Shown here in pieces: positions 49,319-57,682 of a stretch of 64,000 nt of DNA. Below the pieces are notes generated by a model. It had not been told where the DNA came from. It searched no databases and worked only from the letters and a program-made list of their open reading frames with translations. The stretch is from positions 42,300 through 106,299 of the forward strand of contig CAWJES010000014.1 in NCBI GenBank assembly GCA_963841965.1, given 5' to 3'. This stretch comes from Palsa-459 sp963841965 (GTDB lineage: Bacteria > Actinomycetota > Acidimicrobiia > Acidimicrobiales > RAAP-2). The translations under genes were made by a program, and so were the position numbers. Position 1 is the first letter of the stretch, and every line of letters begins with the position of its first letter.

Positions 49319-50551
49319 CTAGTCGACGACTGCCTGGTAGACGTCCCGCTGAAGTTCGCGATGCAGGTTGTACACGCCCGTCGGCATCAGCTGGGTGAAG
49401 AACACGCACGTCAGGTCCTCCGCGGGATCCACCCAGAAGGTGGTCGATGCGGCGCCACCCCAGCTGATCGCACCTTCCGAGGCCGCAAGCTTCGTGTCGG
49501 CCTGGTTCGTCACGACCGACCACCCGAGTCCGAAGCCGAGGCCCGCGTTCGCGATCTCGGCGTACTGGTCGACTGCCGCGTGATGGAGATCGGCGTCGTC
49601 GGGCAGGTGGTTCCGTGACATCAACTCGATCGTGCTGGGCGCGACGAGCCTGACGCCGTCGAGCGTGCCGCCCCGGAGGAGCATCGTCGAGAAGCGGTGG
49701 TAGTCGAGCGCGGTCGACACGAGCCCCGCTCCGCCCAGGTGGATCCGCGGCTTGTGCATGACCTCCTCGCTCATGTGGCCCCCCGGCGTCGGCACACCCC
49801 CCTCGCCGTAGAGGTACAGCTCTGCGAGGCGATCCTGGTCGGGCTCCGGGCAGAAGAAGCCCGTGTCCGACATCCCGAGTGGCCCGAGGATCCTGGTCGC
49901 CAGGAACTCGTCGAGCGGCATGCCGCTCCACAGTTCGACCAGCCTGCCGAGCACGTCGGACGCGCAGGAGTAGTTCCACGCCTCTCCGGGGGTGAAGAGC
50001 AGCGGCATCGCGGCGAGGTCCGACACCATCCTGGCCAGGTCGGCGTCCTTCGGGGCGTACCAGCCGTAGCCCGCGGCCCGGTACATCTCGTCGACCGGGT
50101 GGTCCCACTTGATGCCGTAGGTGAGCCCCGACATGTGCGAGAGCAGGTGCCAGACGCGGATGGGACCATCGGCTCGCCGCGTGACCGGGGCATCGGGCGG
50201 GCCGTCCACGTAGACGTGCATGTCCGAGAACTCCGGGAGCCACTTGGCGATGCTCTCGTCCAGATCGAAGTGCCCCTCCTCGAACAGCATCATCGCCGCG
50301 ATCGATGTGACCGGCTTCGTCATCGAGTAGATGCGCCAGATCGTGTCGGCCGTCACATCGAGCCCGAGCTCCCGGTTGCGGAGCCCCCCGCTGCCCACCC
50401 ATGCGATCTTGGAGTCCCGCCCGACAGCGCACAGCCACCCCGCCAGGTGGTCAGCGGCAACGTGGGCATCGAAGGTCGTCGAGATCCGCTCGAGCCGCGC
50501 CGGATCGAGACCCACCGCTGCGGGATCGACCTCCTGGGCAATGCCGGTCAT
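49319..50551 (-). CDS. Serine hydrolase of the class C beta-lactamase fold
   Basis: The 410-residue protein has the SxxK nucleophile motif in RIYSMTKPVTSIAAM (residues about 74-88), the Tyr motif in AWNYSCASDVLGRL, and WGGAASTTFW in place of the HTG triad. The layout is that of EstB-type esterases, not of true beta-lactamases. No signal peptide is seen, so it should be cytosolic. The substrate could be a short-chain ester. It lies between cinA and the permease with gaps of 44 and 99 bp. Confidence 0.85.
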   Translation of the reverse strand: MTGIAQEVDPAAVGLDPARLERISTTFDAHVAADHLAGWLCAVGRDSKIAWVGSGGLRNRELGLDVTADTIWRIYSMTKPVTSIAAMMLFEEGHFDLDESIAKWLPEFSDMHVYVDGPPDAPVTRRADGPIRVWHLLSHMSGLTYGIKWDHPVDEMYRAAGYGWYAPKDADLARMVSDLAAMPLLFTPGEAWNYSCASDVLGRLVELWSGMPLDEFLATRILGPLGMSDTGFFCPEPDQDRLAELYLYGEGGVPTPGGHMSEEVMHKPRIHLGGAGLVSTALDYHRFSTMLLRGGTLDGVRLVAPSTIELMSRNHLPDDADLHHAAVDQYAEIANAGLGFGLGWSVVTNQADTKLAASEGAISWGGAASTTFWVDPAEDLTCVFFTQLMPTGVYNLHRELQRDVYQAVVD

Positions 50552-50595
50552 CTGCGCCTCCTCGCGTGCAACCTAACCCGGTCGCCCAACCGTGC

Positions 50596-51855
50596 TCACG
50601 CGAGCGAATCGAGCTGCTGGCGCACCAGGTTCAGTGCGCTGATCGTCGCATACTCGCGGATCCTCGGTCGATCCCCGGGCAGCTGCAGCCGGATCGACGT
50701 CGTGTCGCGTTCACCGACGCTCAGCCCCACGAAGACAGTGCCGACGGGTTCGCCATCCTGGAGGTCGGGTCCCGCGACCCCCGTGGTGGAGACCGCGACG
50801 TCGCAGCCGAGCAGCGTCCGCGCGCCGCTCGCCATCGACTCGGCGGCAGCTGCAGACACGACCGGCCCGTGGTCCACGCCGAGGAGCGAGTGCTTGAGTT
50901 CCGTCGCGTAGGTGACGACCCCTCCCCGGAACCAGTCGCTCGCGCCGCTCACGTTCACGAGCCTCGAGGCGATCAGTCCCCCGGTGACCGACTCCGCGAC
51001 GCCCAGGGTGAGTCCGAGCGCCAGGAGGCGCTTGGCGACCGCCTCCTCCATCGACTCGTCGTCCACAGTGAAGACGACGTCGCCGAGCCGCGCGCCGAGG
51101 ATGGACGCGACGACGTCGGCCTCGGCGTCGAGCGTGCGCTGGACATCCTCGTCCGTCTCGGCGCGAGCCGTGAGCCGAACCTTCAGTCCCTCCATGCCCG
51201 ACGCGAGGAACGCGATCGTGACATCGGAGGCCTCAAGCTCGTCCATCCTGTCCGCCAGGGCCTCGGCGATCCCCGACTCGCTCGGTCCCCACGTGCGCAG
51301 CACCCGCGAGGCGATCACGCCCCCGGTCCCGTCAGCCGCCATCCGTTCGCGCAGGTCCGGGAGGATCGCGCGCTCGAACATCTCGGCGAGCTCGTAGGGC
51401 ACTCCCGGAACGGCGTAGGCGACCTTGTTCCCAATCGGGCAGATGAGCCCTGGCGCCGTGCCGCGCCGCTGGGCGATCACTGTCGCCCCGCTCGGGACGT
51501 CTGCCTGCCGGCGGTTGTTCTCCGACATCTCGCGACCCCTCGACCGGAACATCTCGGCGATGCGCTCCTCGATCCCCGCGTCGCGGACGAGATCCACCCC
51601 CATGACCTCCGCCAGTGCCTCGCGGGTGATGTCGTCCTGGGTCGGCCCCAGTCCACCGCAGACGATCACGCCATCGCTGCGGGCGAGCGCGGTGCGAAGG
51701 GCGAGCACGATCCTGGCGTGGTTGTCACCCACATGCTGATGGAAGTGGCTCGCGACACCCGCGGCCGCGAGGTGCTCACCCAGCCACTTCGAGTTGGTGT
51801 CGGCGATCTGCCCGAGCAGGAGCTCGGTTCCCACCGCGACGACCTCGACCCTCAC
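50596..51855 (-). CDS. cinA: CinA family protein (nicotinamide-nucleotide amidohydrolase)
   Basis: The 419-residue protein has an N-terminal MoaB/MogA-like domain (VVAVGTELLLGQIADTNSKWL, VCGGLGPTQDDITREALA) and a C-terminal PncC amidohydrolase domain (LGVAESVTGGLIASRLVNVSG, VSTTGVAGP). It is thought to act on NMN or ADP-ribose. GTG 51855 overlaps the pgsA stop as GTGA. It is the last gene of rimO-pgsA-cinA, a common actinobacterial order that usually continues into recA; here three genes are in between. Confidence 0.93.
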   Translation of the reverse strand: MRVEVVAVGTELLLGQIADTNSKWLGEHLAAAGVASHFHQHVGDNHARIVLALRTALARSDGVIVCGGLGPTQDDITREALAEVMGVDLVRDAGIEERIAEMFRSRGREMSENNRRQADVPSGATVIAQRRGTAPGLICPIGNKVAYAVPGVPYELAEMFERAILPDLRERMAADGTGGVIASRVLRTWGPSESGIAEALADRMDELEASDVTIAFLASGMEGLKVRLTARAETDEDVQRTLDAEADVVASILGARLGDVVFTVDDESMEEAVAKRLLALGLTLGVAESVTGGLIASRLVNVSGASDWFRGGVVTYATELKHSLLGVDHGPVVSAAAAESMASGARTLLGCDVAVSTTGVAGPDLQDGEPVGTVFVGLSVGERDTTSIRLQLPGDRPRIREYATISALNLVRQQLDSLA

Positions 51856-52412
51856 GGACGGCTCGCCTCGAGACGCCGACCATCGCGCCAGTACTCGTAT
51901 CCGGTGAAGACGGTGAGGAAGACCGCGAACCACAGGGTGGCCCGCTGGAGGCCCACGAGGTTCGCCGTCGGCGGCAGGACGCAGAAGGCGATCGCGAAGT
52001 CCTGCACCAAGGTCTTCAGCTTCGCCGACGACCGCGCGGGGACCGAGATGCCCCGCTTCGATGCCCTGGAGCGGAACCAGCTCATCCAGACCTCGCGAAG
52101 CGTGATGATGACGACGGGGAGCAGCGACATCGTGCCGACCGCCACGAGCGTGTACATGGAACCGAGCACGATGACCTTGTCGGCCAGCGGATCGAGGAAC
52201 GCGCCCGAGCGCGTCGGGCCGTGCCGGCGTGCCACGATCCCATCAAACCCGTCGGAGAACGCGGCCAGCGCACCGACAATCGCCGTCGGCCATGACGCGC
52301 CCTTGGTGACGATGAGCGCGATGAAGAAGGGCGTGACGGCGAGGCGCGCGATCGTGATCAGGTTCGCTGGCGTGAACAGCGCCGTCGGCCCGTACCGATG
52401 GGCAGTGGTCAT
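51852..52412 (-). CDS. pgsA: CDP-alcohol phosphatidyltransferase (PgsA)
   Basis: The 186-residue membrane protein makes phosphatidylglycerol phosphate from CDP-diacylglycerol. The CDP-alcohol signature D-G-x2-A-R-x8-G-x3-D-x3-D is intact in DGFDGIVARRHGPTRSGAF plus LDPLADK. About four to five helices are seen. ATG 52412 overlaps the rimO stop by ATGA; its stop overlaps cinA. Phosphatidylinositol-phosphate synthase shares the motif, but the cinA/rimO context supports PgsA. Confidence 0.9.
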   Translation of the reverse strand: MTTAHRYGPTALFTPANLITIARLAVTPFFIALIVTKGASWPTAIVGALAAFSDGFDGIVARRHGPTRSGAFLDPLADKVIVLGSMYTLVAVGTMSLLPVVIITLREVWMSWFRSRASKRGISVPARSSAKLKTLVQDFAIAFCVLPPTANLVGLQRATLWFAVFLTVFTGYEYWRDGRRLEASRP

Positions 52413-53710
52413 GCGGGCATCGCCATGAGGTCCGTGCCGAGCGAGCCCGTCACGACGACCTCATGGAAATCCCCCGCAGCGAGACCGCTCGGCACCGCGA
52501 TGATGCCGTCGATCTCGGGTGCCTCGTGGACGCTCCTCGCGTTGCCCGGTGCGTCGACGATCACGGTGAGAGTCTGCCCCACGAGCGCATCGCGGGAGCG
52601 GCTCGTGATGGCGTCTTGGACCTCGCTGCACTCAGCGAGGCGCTCGAGGGCGAGGGACGCGGGAACCTGGTTGTCCATGTCCGCCGCCGGCGTCCCCTCC
52701 TCCTTGGAGAAGGTGAAGAAGCCCGACCAGTCGAGCTGCGCGTCCTCGAGGAACCCCACCAGCCGCTTCTGGTCCTCCTCGGTCTCGCCCGGGTACCCCA
52801 GGATGAAGTTGGAGCGGAACGTGGCGTCCGGCTCGAGCGACCGGATCCGCTGGATCCGGTCGAGGAACCGCTCTGCGTCTCCCCAGCGGCGCATGGTCCG
52901 CATCAGCGGCCTCGACGCGTGCTGGAGCGAGAGGTCGAAGTACGGCACGCCGGTCTCGAGGACGGCCTCGATGAGCGCATCGGTCAGCCCCGACGGGTAC
53001 AGGTACAGCAGGCGCAGCCACTCCACGCGGCCGGTCAGGGACTGGACCAGGGAGACAAGTGGCTGCGTCCCCGGCGTGTCGAGGTCGTTCAGGTCCTCGC
53101 CCCCCGATCGTCGACGGTCGCGGCCGTAGCTCGCAAGATCCTGTGCAACGAGCACGATCTCCTTGACGCCGTTCGCGACCAGACCCTCGGCTTCATCGAT
53201 CAGCCGCTCGGAGCCGAGCGAGCGCTGGTCGCCGCGAAACGTCGGGATCGCGCAGAAACCGCACCGGCGGTCGCAACCCTCGGCGACCTTCAGGTACGCC
53301 CACGGGGCGGACTGCCGCGGCCGGGGCAGTGCCAGCAGGTCGAAGTTGGAGGGGATCGGCTTCATGCCGAGGGCGACCGGCGTGCCCGCGGGGATCGGCG
53401 ACTCGCCGAACCCGGCGACCAGGTCGACCTCGGGCAGCGCAGCCTCGAGCTCCTCGCGATACCGCTCCGCCATGCAGCCCGTGACGACGATCTTGGCTCC
53501 CTCGCGCCGGCGGTCGGAGAGCTCGAGCACGGTCTCGACCGACTCCGCGCGCGCCGCCTCGATGAAGGCGCAGGTGTTGACCACGACCAGATCGGCGTCC
53601 TCCACGTCGTGCGCGGAGGTGTAGCCCCCCGCCTCGATGAGGCCGGTCAGCTTGTCCGAATCGACGTGGTTCTTCGGGCAGCCCAGGGTCTCGATCCAGT
53701 ACGTGGGCAA
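52409..53710 (-). CDS. rimO: Ribosomal protein S12 methylthiotransferase
   Basis: The 433-residue radical-SAM enzyme methylthiolates Asp of ribosomal protein S12. N-terminal cluster cysteines are in IETLGCPKNHVDSD, VVNTCAFIEAARAES and VVTGCMAERY; the radical-SAM cluster is in VAEGCDRRCGFCAIPTFRG. The C-terminal TRAM domain ends the protein. The start is TTG 53710, with GAGGAGG upstream and no ATG nearby. It leads the operon rimO-pgsA-cinA. Confidence 0.93.
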   Translation of the reverse strand: MPTYWIETLGCPKNHVDSDKLTGLIEAGGYTSAHDVEDADLVVVNTCAFIEAARAESVETVLELSDRRREGAKIVVTGCMAERYREELEAALPEVDLVAGFGESPIPAGTPVALGMKPIPSNFDLLALPRPRQSAPWAYLKVAEGCDRRCGFCAIPTFRGDQRSLGSERLIDEAEGLVANGVKEIVLVAQDLASYGRDRRRSGGEDLNDLDTPGTQPLVSLVQSLTGRVEWLRLLYLYPSGLTDALIEAVLETGVPYFDLSLQHASRPLMRTMRRWGDAERFLDRIQRIRSLEPDATFRSNFILGYPGETEEDQKRLVGFLEDAQLDWSGFFTFSKEEGTPAADMDNQVPASLALERLAECSEVQDAITSRSRDALVGQTLTVIVDAPGNARSVHEAPEIDGIIAVPSGLAAGDFHEVVVTGSLGTDLMAMPA

Positions 53711-53790
53711 GGCCCCTCCTCGGCGGTCGTGGCCGCGGGCTGGCATCGAGTCCCGGCGCACGGCACCGGGACGCCTGCAGGCGACACACG

Positions 53791-53796
53791 ATTCTA
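53791..53796 (-). promoter_or_regulatory. -10 box of the rimO operon
   Basis: TAGAAT on the minus strand (plus strand ATTCTA) matches the -10 consensus closely and would start transcription about 75 nt before the TTG. A -35 is poorly defined (GGGACA at 15 bp is the best candidate). Confidence 0.5.
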
Positions 53797-53814
53797 CGTT
53801 CCGCCAACGATTGT

Positions 53815-53840
53815 CCCGCCGCAGGCCCCAAGGCGGCGGG
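53815..53840 (-). terminator. GC-rich hairpin after the membrane protein gene
   Basis: CCCGCCGC (53815-53822) and GCGGCGGG (53833-53840) form a perfect 8-bp stem with a 10-nt loop, starting 4 bp after the stop at 53845. No U-tract follows. Confidence 0.55.
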
Positions 53841-53844
53841 CCGG

Positions 53845-54387
53845 CTACTCGGCGCTCCTGCGGTGCGCGGCGACCTCTCGGACCAGCCGGGAGAACCCGG
53901 TCTCGTGCGCGCCGATGAGCTGCCACGCGCGCGCGATGCCGATCAGGCTGAAGATGACCGTCAGGACGGCCAGGTTCGTGATGTCCGTGCGCGCATGGTC
54001 CTTGCGGATCAGCTGGATGCCGACGTACACCTGGAAGAGGAAGGCGATGCCCTGGAAGATGAGCCGGCGAAGCTTGCTCCTGCGGTGCGTGGCGCTCTCG
54101 GCATGGAAGAGCACGATCGCGAACGCCGCGCACGATGCGAATCCCGCTGCGGCGACCACGATCGCTGTGACCCCCAGATCAAGGCCGGGGATGAGGGCGA
54201 ACAGCGACACGACCAGGGCGCTCGTGAGGGCGGAGAACGCCACCCCAGCGCGGATGTCGAAGTCCAGCTGCTCGGCTGGTCCCTTTGCCTCAGGGGACAC
54301 ACTGATCGCGACGAAGAGGAGGCCGATCAGGGCGCCCGAGACGCCGGCCATCGCGAAGAAGAAGTTTCCGAAGTCGGAGGGGACCAA
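53845..54387 (-). CDS. Four-helix membrane protein of unknown function
   Basis: The 180-residue protein has about five hydrophobic segments, beginning FGNFFFAMAGVSGALIGLLF and ending near IGIARAWQLIGAHETG. No family is recognised with certainty. The TTG at 54387 is chosen because TACGCT lies 7 nt before it on the minus strand (54395-54400) and the membrane part starts there; a longer frame upstream is rich in Arg/Cys and looks non-coding. It is not linked to the P450 pair, which is separated from it by 231 bp. Confidence 0.65.
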   Translation of the reverse strand: MVPSDFGNFFFAMAGVSGALIGLLFVAISVSPEAKGPAEQLDFDIRAGVAFSALTSALVVSLFALIPGLDLGVTAIVVAAAGFASCAAFAIVLFHAESATHRRSKLRRLIFQGIAFLFQVYVGIQLIRKDHARTDITNLAVLTVIFSLIGIARAWQLIGAHETGFSRLVREVAAHRRSAE

Positions 54388-54583
54388 GACCCGCAGCGTA
54401 GACGGGGCGAATCGCGCGGGACTGCGTGTCGAGCACTGTGACCGGCAGTACGGCCTGTTTGGAGAGCCTCGTCCGTGCAGGAGCGCGCACCACGTCGACG
54501 ATCCGGTCTCGTTGCGCGCGCACGCGTCGCGGCCCGATCCGCAACCGGTGCTCCGCTTGGGGAACGCAGGCTCCAATGGGGCG

Positions 54584-54607
54584 GCGGATGCGGTCGTCCG
54601 CATCCGC
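54584..54607 (-). terminator. Hairpin after the P450-ferredoxin operon
   Basis: GCGGATGCGG (54584-54593), loop TCGT, and CCGCATCCGC (54598-54607) form a perfect 10-bp stem, 11 bp after the ferredoxin stop. There is no U-run. The rest of 54388-54618 shows nothing else. Confidence 0.65.
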
Positions 54608-54618
54608 GCGGTGCAGTG

Positions 54619-54816
54619 TTAGTCGTCGGTCACGCTGACGGCGAACTCCGGACAGTTCGCAACGGCAAGGAGCGCTGCCGCCTCCATGTCGACCGGGACT
54701 GTGCCATCGCCGCGCACCGATGACTGGCCGTAGTCGTCAACGTCGAAGAGCGCGGGCGCGATGGCATGGCACCGCGCGTGCCCCTGGCACTTCGCGGCGT
54801 CGATCTCGACCCTCAT
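54619..54816 (-). CDS. 3Fe-4S-type ferredoxin, second copy
   Basis: The 65-residue protein has C10-x2-H13-x2-C16 in AKCQGHARC and C55 in VANCPEF, so it is a one-cluster ferredoxin like the one at 35.4 kb. It overlaps the P450 stop by ATGA (54813-54816) and is read after it, the reverse of the order in the first pair. It should pass electrons to that P450. Confidence 0.92.
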   Translation of the reverse strand: MRVEIDAAKCQGHARCHAIAPALFDVDDYGQSSVRGDGTVPVDMEAAALLAVANCPEFAVSVTDD

Positions 54817-56015
54817 CGAAAGACCACCGGAAGCTCACGAGGCCCACGAACCTGGCCGCCCGCCCACGTCACCTCGCCGCCCTCTTCGAGGTGGAACTCC
54901 GGGATCCGCGCCAGCCATTCCTCGAGGGCGACTCGGAGCTCCATCCGCGCGAGGTTGGAGCCGGCGCATCGGTGGATGCCGGAGCCGAATGCCACGTGGC
55001 GGTTCGCGGCGCGGTCCAGGACCACCTCGTCGGCTCGCTCAAACGCCAGTGGATCGCGATTCGCCGCGGGATAGTTCATCAGGACCTTGTCACCGGCGCG
55101 CATGGGGCAGCCCTTGTACTCGATGTCCTCCTTCACGACCCGCGCCATGGTCACCGGCGAGTACGCCCGGAGCAGCTCCTCGACGGCGGTCACCATGAGC
55201 TCGGGCTCGGCCACGAGGCGCCTGCGATCATCGTCATGGGTGGCGAGATGCCACAGCGACAATCCGATCGCACTCCACGTCGTGTCAATCCCGGCGATCA
55301 TTGTCAGCATCGCCATCCCGACGACGATGGTGTCCTCGATGGGCTTGCCGTCCACCTCTGCGTGCACGAGGAAGCTCAACAGGTCCTCCCCCGGGTTCTC
55401 GCGACGCGCGTTCATCTCGTCGAACACGTAGTAGCCGATCCCGAAGCTCCCGCGCTGGACCCGCTCGGGGTCGTCGGCGAACTCGAGGACGTCGCGGACC
55501 CAACCCGTGAACGTCTCGGACATCTCCTCGGGCACACCCAGGATCGAGGCGATGACCCGGACCGGTATCTGCTGGGCGTAGTCGGCGGCTGCGTCGGCGC
55601 GGCCTGACGCGAGAAAGCCCTCCACGAGCGACGCGCAAAGCGCACGGGTCATCGGCTCGTAGGAGTCGACCTTGGCATGCGAGAACCACGGCAGCATGAG
55701 CCGCCTGGTCCAGGTGTGGATGGGTGGGTCCACGGAGATCGGAGGGAAGCCGTAGGGGAGGAGGACCTCCTCCTCGGGGATGTCCTCGCCCGGGATGACC
55801 GCGGTGTCGATCGAGCTGAACGCCGCAACATCGTGCGCGATGGCCGTCACGTCCTCGTAGGTCACGGGCATCCAGGTCTGGCCGCGCCGCTGCGTCGACG
55901 CGACCGGGCACCGCGAGCGAAGGTCATCCCAGATCGGGAACGGATCCTTGACGTACGAATCGTCGAGCACGTCGAAGTCGGTGGCCCAGTCGCTGACCGG
56001 CGGTGTTCTCGGCAT
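54813..56015 (-). CDS. Cytochrome P450, second copy
   Basis: The 400-residue P450 has MIAGIDTTWSAIGLSLWHL in the I-helix, EELLRAYSPVTMARVV with ExxR, and the heme loop FGSGIHRCAGSNLARME. It is a close relative of the P450 at 34.2 kb, including the FDVLDDSYVKDPFPIWDDLR head. The start is ATG 56015; an upstream in-frame ATG at 56072 would overlap the palindrome at 56036. It is coupled to its ferredoxin. Substrate not known. Confidence 0.92.
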   Translation of the reverse strand: MPRTPPVSDWATDFDVLDDSYVKDPFPIWDDLRSRCPVASTQRRGQTWMPVTYEDVTAIAHDVAAFSSIDTAVIPGEDIPEEEVLLPYGFPPISVDPPIHTWTRRLMLPWFSHAKVDSYEPMTRALCASLVEGFLASGRADAAADYAQQIPVRVIASILGVPEEMSETFTGWVRDVLEFADDPERVQRGSFGIGYYVFDEMNARRENPGEDLLSFLVHAEVDGKPIEDTIVVGMAMLTMIAGIDTTWSAIGLSLWHLATHDDDRRRLVAEPELMVTAVEELLRAYSPVTMARVVKEDIEYKGCPMRAGDKVLMNYPAANRDPLAFERADEVVLDRAANRHVAFGSGIHRCAGSNLARMELRVALEEWLARIPEFHLEEGGEVTWAGGQVRGPRELPVVFR

Positions 56016-56035
56016 GGAGCTGCCCCCCGTGACGG

Positions 56036-56052
56036 CTGGAGGACTCCTCCAG
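56036..56052 (-). promoter_or_regulatory. 17-bp palindrome upstream of the second P450
   Basis: CTGGAGGA (56036-56043), one central base, and TCCTCCAG (56045-56052) form a near-perfect dyad 20 bp before the P450 ATG. It is a likely repressor site. The regulator is not in the window as far as can be seen. Confidence 0.45.
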
Positions 56053-56154
56053 AGGATCGCGCAAGTATGCACAGGAACAGCAATCGCATGCCGGGACAGG
56101 CACGGCGGGTCGGAATCGGACGACGCACCGGCACCACGACGCCTGTGGTCTCAG

Positions 56155-56243
56155 CGGAGAGGCAGGGATTTGAACCCTGGGACCCAGTTTCCCAGGTCAA
56201 CTCATTAGCAGTGAGTCCGATTCGGCCGCTCTCGCACCTCTCC
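56155..56243 (-). tRNA. tRNA-Ser(GCU)
   Basis: Read on the minus strand the gene starts GGAGAGGTG and ends CCTCTCC plus G, a 7-bp acceptor stem. The anticodon arm is ACTCA-CTGCTAA-TGAGT with anticodon GCT. A long variable arm is present (CTGGGAAACTGGG region), and the T-arm is GGTTCAAATCC. CCA is not encoded. The 3' end points left, away from the integrase gene. Confidence 0.95.
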
Positions 56244-56277
56244 TGGCACTTCTTGGACCATTCGTGGACCAAATTGG

Positions 56278-56289
56278 TAGGGTCCCCTT
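56278..56289 (+). promoter_or_regulatory. -10 box of leaderless integrase
   Basis: TAGGGT (56278-56283) is 6 nt before GTG 56290. The repeat TTGGACCA/TGGACCAAA (56253-56272) just upstream may be part of the integrase binding arm. Confidence 0.5.
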
Positions 56290-57471
56290 GTGGCTTCCAA
56301 GCGACCGTATGGTAGCGGACATCTAGCGCAGATCCCTGATCGGACCGGGATGTGGGTGTTCAAGGTCGACCTCGGCAAGGACCCGGTGACCGGCAAGCGC
56401 CGACGCCGGACCATCACCTTCGCCGCCAAGGGAGCACGGGCCGCCCAGGCCCACGCGAGCTGGCTGGTTACGGAGCTCGGTGCCGACCAGCCGGTTACCA
56501 CCCGGGCGACCGTGGAGGACCTGTTCGCTGAGTTCCTGACGTTCTCCGAGGCCCGTGGCCGAGCACCCACCACGCTGCACGAGTACCGGCGGGCCATCTC
56601 GACCTTCTTCCTGCCTGCCATCGGCTCTGTCAGGCTCAGCGAGCTCACCGTGCGCCACCTTGACCAGCTCTACACCGCCGCGCTCAGTGCGGATCCGCCC
56701 CTGTCGGCATCGTCGGTGCGCAAGTACAACGCCATCTTGAAGGCTGCGCTCAACCAGGCGATCCGGTGGGAGTGGCTGGAGACGAACCCGGCAATGAAGG
56801 TCACCCTCCCCTCACTTCCTGCGACCCAGTTCGAAGCACCCACGCCCGAGGACGTTCGCCGCATCATCCGTGCCTGTCAGGAAGCAGACGAGCAGCTCGG
56901 CGTCTTCGTCCTGCTTGCGGCGGTCACTGGGTGCCGACGCGGAGAGATAGCCGCTCTCCGCTTCTGCGACGTGGAGGACCAAGGATTGGCAGTGCGAGCC
57001 TCGGTCTACAGCGCTGGAAGCGAACGAGGCATCAAGGGAACCAAGTCAGGGCGTGAGCGTTGGGTCATGCTCGATCCACAGGTGAGGATCATCCTCGAAA
57101 GATGGATGGAACTCCGCCGATCGCATGCCGCCGACTTCGATGTGACCGTCGGCGAGGAATCATTTCTCTTCTCGAACCGCCCTGATGGATCGTTCCCCGT
57201 CAACATCGACACGGTGAGCGCCAAATTCCGCCGAGTCGCTGACGAACTGGGGCTCCGGCACATCCACCTCCACTCCCTGCGGCACTTCGCCGCGACCGAG
57301 CTCCTCGCAGCCGGCGTCAATGCCCGAGACGCCGCTGATCGACTTGGCCATGCAGACCCAGCCCTTACGCTCCGCGTCTACGCCCACGCCACTGATGAGC
57401 GCCAGCGTCACGCCGCGACGGTGGGCGCGCGGGTCCTCGAAGGTCTCGATGCTCCTCCTCCTGCGTCTTAA
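56290..57471 (+). CDS. int: Tyrosine recombinase / integrase
   Basis: The 393-residue integrase has an AP2-like arm-binding head (YGSGHLAQIPDRTGMWVFKVD), a core-binding SAM-like domain from about residue 78, and the catalytic domain with Arg in TGCRRGEIAALRF, the HxxR box in HLHSLRHFAATELL, GHAD and the Tyr in LRVYAHAT. All active-site residues are present. It lies 46 bp from the tRNA-Ser 5' end. The 3' end overlaps the xis gene on the other strand by about 107 bp. Confidence 0.95.
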   Translation: MASKRPYGSGHLAQIPDRTGMWVFKVDLGKDPVTGKRRRRTITFAAKGARAAQAHASWLVTELGADQPVTTRATVEDLFAEFLTFSEARGRAPTTLHEYRRAISTFFLPAIGSVRLSELTVRHLDQLYTAALSADPPLSASSVRKYNAILKAALNQAIRWEWLETNPAMKVTLPSLPATQFEAPTPEDVRRIIRACQEADEQLGVFVLLAAVTGCRRGEIAALRFCDVEDQGLAVRASVYSAGSERGIKGTKSGRERWVMLDPQVRIILERWMELRRSHAADFDVTVGEESFLFSNRPDGSFPVNIDTVSAKFRRVADELGLRHIHLHSLRHFAATELLAAGVNARDAADRLGHADPALTLRVYAHATDERQRHAATVGARVLEGLDAPPPAS

Positions 57472-57682
57472 GGTTGTTCGGCTCGACATAGGCAGCGAGG
57501 TCCACCACTCGGACCAGCCACCGGCTCCCGTGCTTGCGGCCCGGTAGCTCACCCCGCTTGAGCCGTTCGCGCACCGTGTAGGCGCTGACTCCGAGGTAGT
57601 CAGCCGCTTCCTCCGGAGTCACGAGCTGAGGGAGGACCACAGAGAGATCCGCCCGGTTTGGGAACGCCACGTGGCTGCTCAC
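57365..57682 (-). CDS. xis: Excisionase-like helix-turn-helix protein
   Basis: The 105-residue protein has the MerR-like excisionase fold in LVTPEEAADYLGVSAYTVRERLKRG in part, and the wing GSRWLVRVVDLAAYVE. An Arg-rich tail follows. GTG 57682 overlaps the upstream stop as GTGA, with GGGAG just before. It should direct the integrase towards excision. The last third is antisense to the integrase 3' end, which is unusual and may be a regulatory overlap. Confidence 0.8.
   Translation of the reverse strand: MSSHVAFPNRADLSVVLPQLVTPEEAADYLGVSAYTVRERLKRGELPGRKHGSRWLVRVVDLAAYVEPNNLKTQEEEHRDLRGPARPPSRRDAGAHQWRGRRRGA

Noticed and set aside
49319..50551. A true class C beta-lactamase.
   Set aside because: SMTK and a Tyr motif are present, but the KTG/HTG triad is not typical and no signal peptide is seen; esterase is more likely.
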